This document shows, in pieces, positions 59,140 through 64,000 of a stretch of 64,000 bases of DNA. The notes under the pieces were generated by a model. The model saw only the letters and a list, made by a program, of their open reading frames with translations. It searched no databases and was not told the DNA's origin. The DNA comes from Echinometra lucunter (taxonomy: Eukaryota; Echinodermata; Echinoidea; Camarodonta; Echinometridae): assembly GCA_029962745.1 (NCBI GenBank), contig CM057162.1, positions 4,711,559-4,775,558 of the forward strand. Reading direction: 5' to 3'. Position 1 is the stretch's first letter; every line of letters begins with the position of its first letter. A program made the translations under genes and the position numbers.

Positions 59140-60190
59140 TGAGTGAGGGAGAGAGATGAAGAGAGAGGGAGAGAAAAAATATAACAAACGATAAAAGATG
59201 AAATGGAAATACATTGTGAGCAATTTATTCCTGACGGGAGGGGTATTAAAAGCTGTTTTATCATGGTATATCGCTAGTCAATATTTTTAATAGGCCTACA
59301 TACTGCAAAAACTAAATGGCATTGGGAAGGGGGTGGGGTATTGCGAAATAAATTTAAAATTTCATTTCAGTTTTCAGAAAGTTCCAGGGGCGAGAGGAAG
59401 GATTTACTAACTTGGTCCGACTCCACTCCGACCGATTCTTGGCTATATCCTGGTATAGTAATTTGTCTGTTTGAGCTGCTGTCGGTTTGGTGTCAGGCTG
59501 GCGTCGGTCTTTTGTCGAGCTGGTGTCGGTCTGGTGTCGATCTTTTTTGTCAGTCTGGTGTCAGTCTGTTGCTGGTCTGGTGCCAGTCTGTTGACAAGCT
59601 AGTGTTAGGCTGTTATCGGTCTGTTGCCGCTCTGGTGTCGGTCTGGTGTCGGTCTGATGTCTGGCTGTTGCCAGTCTCTTGTCGAGCTGGTGTCTGGCTG
59701 GTGTCAGTCTTTGACGGGCTGGTGTCTGTCTTTTGTCGATCTGGTGTTGGTCTGTTGGCAGTCTGGGGCCTGTTTCTCGAAACCGTCATAAGTCAACTTC
59801 TCAGCTAAGATAGCCGCTAGTTGGCTAGTTGTCTGCTACGCGTTTCATGAAGCCGTGTTAGCCAAGACCAACGTCAACATCCCGATTAAGAACTTATGAC
59901 GCCTCTGACCCTGTCATATCTTTTTTTCTTGATATGCAGCGCCATCACATGCCACTAATTTGGTAGATTATGGCTGGCTAAAATGGAAGCTACATAGATT
60001 TTTAAAAAATAATTCAAATCTATCTTTTCTAAGGGTTCATGCAATCAGTAATTCATCCTTGCTCATGTATAAATATTGTATTTCATGTTTCATATGAAAT
60101 GATCTGCAAAAATAATGCCTACTATTATTATTATTATTATTATCATTATTATTATTATTATCATTATTATTATCATCATTATTATTATTA

Positions 60191-60224
<34 letters not shown>

Positions 60225-60421
60225 CATTATTATTATTATTATCATTATTATTATTATCATTATTATTATTATCATTATTATTATTATTGTTATTATTATT
60301 ATTATCATTATTATTATTATCATTATTATTATTATCATTATTATTATCATTATTATTATCATTATTATTATTATCATTATTATTATTATCATTATTATTA
60401 TTATCATTATTATTTTTATTA

Positions 60422-60455
<34 letters not shown>

Positions 60456-61386
60456 CATTATTATTATTATTATGAGGGTGAAGCACTTTTCCTTGCTTCG
60501 TCGTTTCCGAAACATCAGTATCAAAAAATTAATTACTGACTGACAAAGTAGGGGGAAATCTTTGACTCGAAGGGGGACCAATCTTTTTTTTTTTTGGGGG
60601 GGGGGTGGGGGTGGGTGGGGGTGAAGCGGGTTAATGTAATTTGCAGACAGAAACCCTGGTCAGTAAACACACCCAACAGAGCCTGGGAGGTCTGAGTAGA
60701 AGCTCAGTGGGAATCTTGTAGTGTAGCAGCACTTGGCCATAATATTACAGAGCCAGTATACGCACGTGGGCTAATCTTCTCTCCAGACACAATGCATTCT
60801 GATAAATTGTCAGTTAGGGTCTGTGCTTGAAAACTATATAGGGTCGTTGGAGGGGTGGGCGGTGTCTGGACGTTGAGAGGTAGGGCTGGAGCCCCCAAAT
60901 CCCCTTTTTCCCGTTAGCCCAGTTGCTAGGAGAAACTGGAATGAGAGTAAATGTTTGTGAAATTCTGAAACAAGATTGTAAATGCAAATATAAAAATTGT
61001 GGACATGAATAAAATAAATGAATGAAATGAAATGAATGAATGACATATTTAGGAGACTACCTTAAATAACGTATCCGGATTTATCCCTAGATCGTAAATC
61101 ACCAGCTTTTTATCCGGCATCTCCTTCTGAACCGTTCCAATCAGTCCCAACGCCTCTTTGTAATGGTTCTGAGAGAACGCCGTCACGATCTGAAGTTGTC
61201 GGTACAACTGGTCTACCGTTTCATCGTCTTCGATGGTCCGGTTTAACGTGAAGAGGGAGGGGTCGAAGTGGTGATTGAAGAGTTGTATCATCTCGGGAGA
61301 GACGGGGGTGGGTGATGGTAGAGGGAGGGGTGTGTGCTTCGGGAATCGCGGCTTCGGCGGAAGGTTGCGCCAGTCGACAGGTTCCC
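57089..61386 (-). CDS. Gene B: DUF1647-like (glycosyltransferase-like) protein, 5' incomplete
   Basis: Three minus-strand exons (61061-61386, 58967-59071, 57089-57631) join in phase 0, giving about 323 codons to a TGA stop at 57091-57089. The product contains VTAFSQNHYKEALGLIGTVQ, then KKLVIYDLGI, then LCHVELRSFPFDAYPPHVKD and YAWKVIIIN, then EFGSIFWADSSIRF, and later HRFDASALSLLLYKN. This series (NH, YDLG, C-VE-R-F-F-YPPHV, YAWK, WADSSIRF, HR-D-SAL) is the pattern I associate with the DUF1647 family, common in nematodes and marine invertebrates. WADSS sits where glycosyltransferases carry an acidic motif, but activity is not established. Family members usually have an N-terminal membrane anchor; here upstream exons are missing, and the exon at 61386 needs one nucleotide from a preceding exon. 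Confidence 0.8.
58290..58800 (-). mobile_element. TTAA-flanked MITE, family 2, copy 2
   Basis: The reverse complement of the 13243-13740 element over its whole length, with one degenerate end. It lies in the gene B intron between 57631 and 58967, ending about 167 bp from the central exon. Confidence 0.85.
58967..59071 (-). CDS. Gene B exon: central conserved motif
   Basis: A 105-nt phase 0-0 exon after ATTCTTACTAG and before AAT/GTAAGA. It encodes VKKLCHVELRSFPFDAYPPH and VKDLHTYAWKVIIIN, which bridges exactly between the two other exons. Confidence 0.8.
59440..59775 (+). repeat. CTGGTGTCGGT-like minisatellite
   Basis: About 10-11-bp units (CTGGTGTCGGT, CTGTTGCCAGT, CTTTTGTCGAG) tandemly repeated. 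The 155-aa open frame through it has no domain and follows the repeat period. It lies in a gene B intron. Confidence 0.85.
60122..60475 (+). repeat. (ATT/ATC)n trinucleotide array
   Basis: About 350 bp of ATT with regular ATC interruptions, in a gene B intron. Poly-Asn, Tyr and Ile frames are artefacts. Confidence 0.97.
61061..61386 (-). CDS. Gene B exon: proline-rich stem and first conserved motif
   Basis: A 326-nt exon after GCTACTCAG and before TTTAAG/GTAGTC. It begins EPVDWRNLPPKPRFPKHTPL, a Pro-rich stem-like stretch, then reaches VDQLYRQLQIVTAFSQNHYK and DKKLVIYDLGINPDTLFK. The incoming phase is 1, so at least one upstream coding exon is missing. The internal Met at MIQLFNHH is not the likely start, because coding sequence continues upstream to the acceptor. 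Confidence 0.8.
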
Positions 61387-61714
61387 CTGAGTAGCAACGG
61401 GAAAAGGAATAAACTTACTTTTTTTTCTATCGTCAGCTGTTTTTGTTTTTTGTTTTTTTGTTTTACCAAAAGGAACATTTAACATGTAGCTAATAATGCC
61501 TTATTGTTTAGGAAGATGGGTAAGAAAGGATGACATACAAAAAGAGAAGTGAAAGAGGTATCAAGATCAAGAGGAAGGCTGGGATCTAGCGAGGAACAAA
61601 TGAATTATGAGAGTGGGGAAAATTCATATTATGATTCTACATTATTCAGATTACACAAAAATATAACATCATTATAATAAGAGAAGAGTCTGAAGAATAT
61701 CTAGGTTACCCCAT

Positions 61715-62260
61715 TGGACGGAGAGAGAGAGGGAGAGAGAGAGAAGGGTGGGAAGTAGAGGGAGAGAGAGAGAGAGAGGGAGGGGGGGGGAGAAAAGAGG
61801 AAGGGAAAACACACGCTCATCATGATCAAAGAATTATCCTCCTGATTCCTCCCCCTTACTAGTGCTCCTCTCCCCTCCCCTCCCTTCCCCTCTCCTCCCT
61901 TCCCTTCCCTCCCTTCCACTACCCTCCCCTCTCCTCCCCTCCCCTCTCCTCCCCTCCCTCTCCTCTCCTCCCCTCCTCTCCTCCTCCCTCCTCTCTCCTC
62001 CCCTCCTCTCTCCTCCCCTCCCACTCCTCCCCTCCTCTCTCCTCCCCCTCCTCTCTCCTCCCCTCCTCTCTCCTCCCATCCTCTCTCCTCCCCTCCCTCT
62101 CCTCCCCTCCCTCTCCTCTCCTCCCCTCCCTCCCTCCCTTCCCCTCCCTCCCTCCCTTTCCCTCCTTCCCCTCCCATCTCCTCCTCTCCTTCCCTCCCTT
62201 CCCCTTCCCTCCCCTGCCTTCCCTTCCCCTCCCCTCCCCTCCCCTCCCCACCCCTCTCCC
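61715..62260 (+). repeat. Long homopurine then homopyrimidine tract
   Basis: 61715-61810 is almost all A/G, and 61860-62257 is almost all C/T (CCCTCTCCT-type units). Both strands give long Ser/Pro- or Gly/Arg/Glu-rich frames that are repeat-derived. Confidence 0.95.
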
Positions 62261-62399
62261 AGTGGTGTATCCAGATACTGATCGCAGGAGGGGCAAAATA
62301 TCTCAACTTCCGATGTTCCAGGGCAAAAAAACACTTTTAATGAAGGGCTTTGTAGAAAATGAGGCCTTTCTTGAGTTTTAAGCGCAATTACCGTACACA

Positions 62400-62830
62400 G
62401 TTATACAATTTGTAGCTACATATTTTCTGTAGTCCAAAATAATTCAGGAAGGGCGGATTTCCCCCTGTCCTTCTTCAAATACTTGTCCCCTCCACTTTCT
62501 GCCATATCCATCATCATTTCCATCCTATATTATCTCCTTATACCAACACCCCTAAAGCTCATCCCATCTGGAAACCCGGGAGACGCTGCCTCCGCATCGC
62601 CTCAAATGGGTTTGGGGAGACGAAAAGCGAAAACAGATGTTATAGTCATTTGTCGTGAAGATGCGAGGTCATTTAAGGTCAAGTAAGGTCTCGATTAAGG
62701 TCAACTAACATCCCGCAGAGTCAAAACAAGAAGGGTATGAAACGAACCCCAATCCTATAACTGACTGGAATTTAGGAGCGAGGTAGGGATGTAAACGAAA
62801 AGAGTATGTAAATACCATACGAACATTACA

Positions 62831-62863
<33 letters not shown>

Positions 62864-64000
62864 ACAAACAAAAAAACAACACAAAACAAAAACAAAAATA
62901 AACCAAAGAGTGTTTAATTCTGGTGGAATAATATCAGGCTGATGATGAAGTTTGATGACTTCAAAACATGTATCCTTCACTAATGTCCTATGTGTTCTTT
63001 GTCGTCTTATTTTTAAGTTATTGTCGTTTTGGCTGTTTGCAAGTGAAACAATAACAACGACAAAACCGAATGATCACTGACGTCACTCTCCGCGGAATGA
63101 AAATTAAATACAGTGTGGACTCTGGAGTGAAAGTCCATTACTAAACTGTGCACAAAAAGTAAGTCCCCCCTAAAACAAACTGTAATTATTTTTAACTAGG
63201 AGGAGTTATAAGAATCTAATCATATGTCCATGTAGCTAAACTTCCTAGCAACCCTTTGTGTAAAAATTATGGAGAGTCGTCAAGTCATGCTTCGTGGAGT
63301 ACAGTCAGAACACAAAACGGCCAATTTGGAAAGTTCACAAGGTTCATAATGTAACTTTAATTTACTCATGCTTGAATAAATTCCCGATTTGTGTTGCTTC
63401 AGGGTATGTTTTGTGTTTTATGGTTACTTTCATACATCTTGTGCGACTTATACTCGTTATTTCACGGTTGACTGAGCACACACATAAGAAAAAAAACAAG
63501 CTGTATTTTGCAGGATTTTCAGTAGAATTTTGAAACAAATTTCTCTAGAAACGTATTTGAAGAGGTGTTAATGACTTTTTGACATGGTATTCAATACTGC
63601 ACGGTTGAGTGGGCACGGAATAAAGACGAATAATGACCACATAAAAATTCTGCTAAAAGAAATGTAATCGTTTTGTACTCTGACACAGAAGCAAAATGTT
63701 ATTTCCATTGACGTTTTTGCCGGATGCATGCAAATTGACAGTTTTATGCCCTTTAGTACATGTTTTCATGCTTGACCGAACACATAAGTCTGGAAAGGCA
63801 TCTTTTATCCACAGACGTACATTAAATATCTTTGATGGAGTTTAACACTGTACATAATGTTCGGGAAGCTTAACCAATTCCATTCCATTGCCAATCCCGT
63901 AACGTCACGCTTGAATGAGCACGCAAAAAAAAAAGGAAATCGCAAAAGTAAGAAGAAAGTTTAGGGCCATGGCCTTGGCTCCATTCATGTAGGAATTTAA
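62400..64000. other. Right edge, nothing supported
   Basis: Short frames only. The 5' exons of gene B should lie here or beyond, but no membrane-anchor exon with suitable splice sites was recognised. Confidence 0.4.
62828..62866 (+). repeat. (AAC)n microsatellite
   Basis: A perfect AAC run, then A-rich AAAC units to about 62900. Confidence 0.95.

Noticed and set aside
59341..59808. 155-aa frame
   Set aside because: Coincides with a ~10-bp minisatellite in a gene B intron.
61701..62334. Gly/Arg/Glu-rich frames of 125-201 aa
   Set aside because: Homopyrimidine tract read on the minus strand; no domain.

Overview
This window is eukaryotic, intron-rich and full of repeats. The spliced, multi-domain extracellular gene (EGF, SRCR, two F5/8C), the short dispersed motifs (tacatgta, taggccta), the dense small inverted-repeat elements and tRNA-like SINEs suggest a marine deuterostome, most likely an echinoderm such as a sea urchin. 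That assignment is inference; no marker gene fixes the species. There is one 500-base assembly gap at 6184-6683.

Only two genes are well supported. Both are on the minus strand in the right third and were rebuilt by chaining splice sites with matching phase. Gene A (53722 down to 43020, open at its 3' end) encodes a secreted protein: signal-peptide segment, a roughly 60-residue Cys-containing stretch, one EGF repeat, one SRCR domain split over two exons, then a complete F5/8 type C domain and the first two exons of another. Nine exons sum to 1527 nt (509 codons) without a frame break. Gene B (61386 down to 57089, 5' end missing) has three exons encoding the conserved core and C-terminus of a DUF1647-like, glycosyltransferase-like protein.

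The left two thirds (1-42 kb) hold no recognisable complete gene. There are a few exon-like pieces of low confidence (952-1069 plus strand; 35497-35614 minus strand; 21421-21555; 20000-20053), a decayed non-LTR retrotransposon (about 32595-34020), tRNA-derived SINEs and many microsatellites.

The most unusual material is at 38.2-45.4 kb, partly inside gene A introns. It includes a 3.3-kb element with about 44-bp terminal inverted repeats around a diverged tandem array, in which most units start with a TTAACTTCCGTAACG-like motif. A 0.6-kb element has four CACGTGACC motifs about 180 bp apart. A hairpin has arms of about 105 bp. Several MITE families here are TTAA-flanked, nested or abutting. Almost all the longer open reading frames lie in microsatellites, minisatellites or repeats and are not genes.
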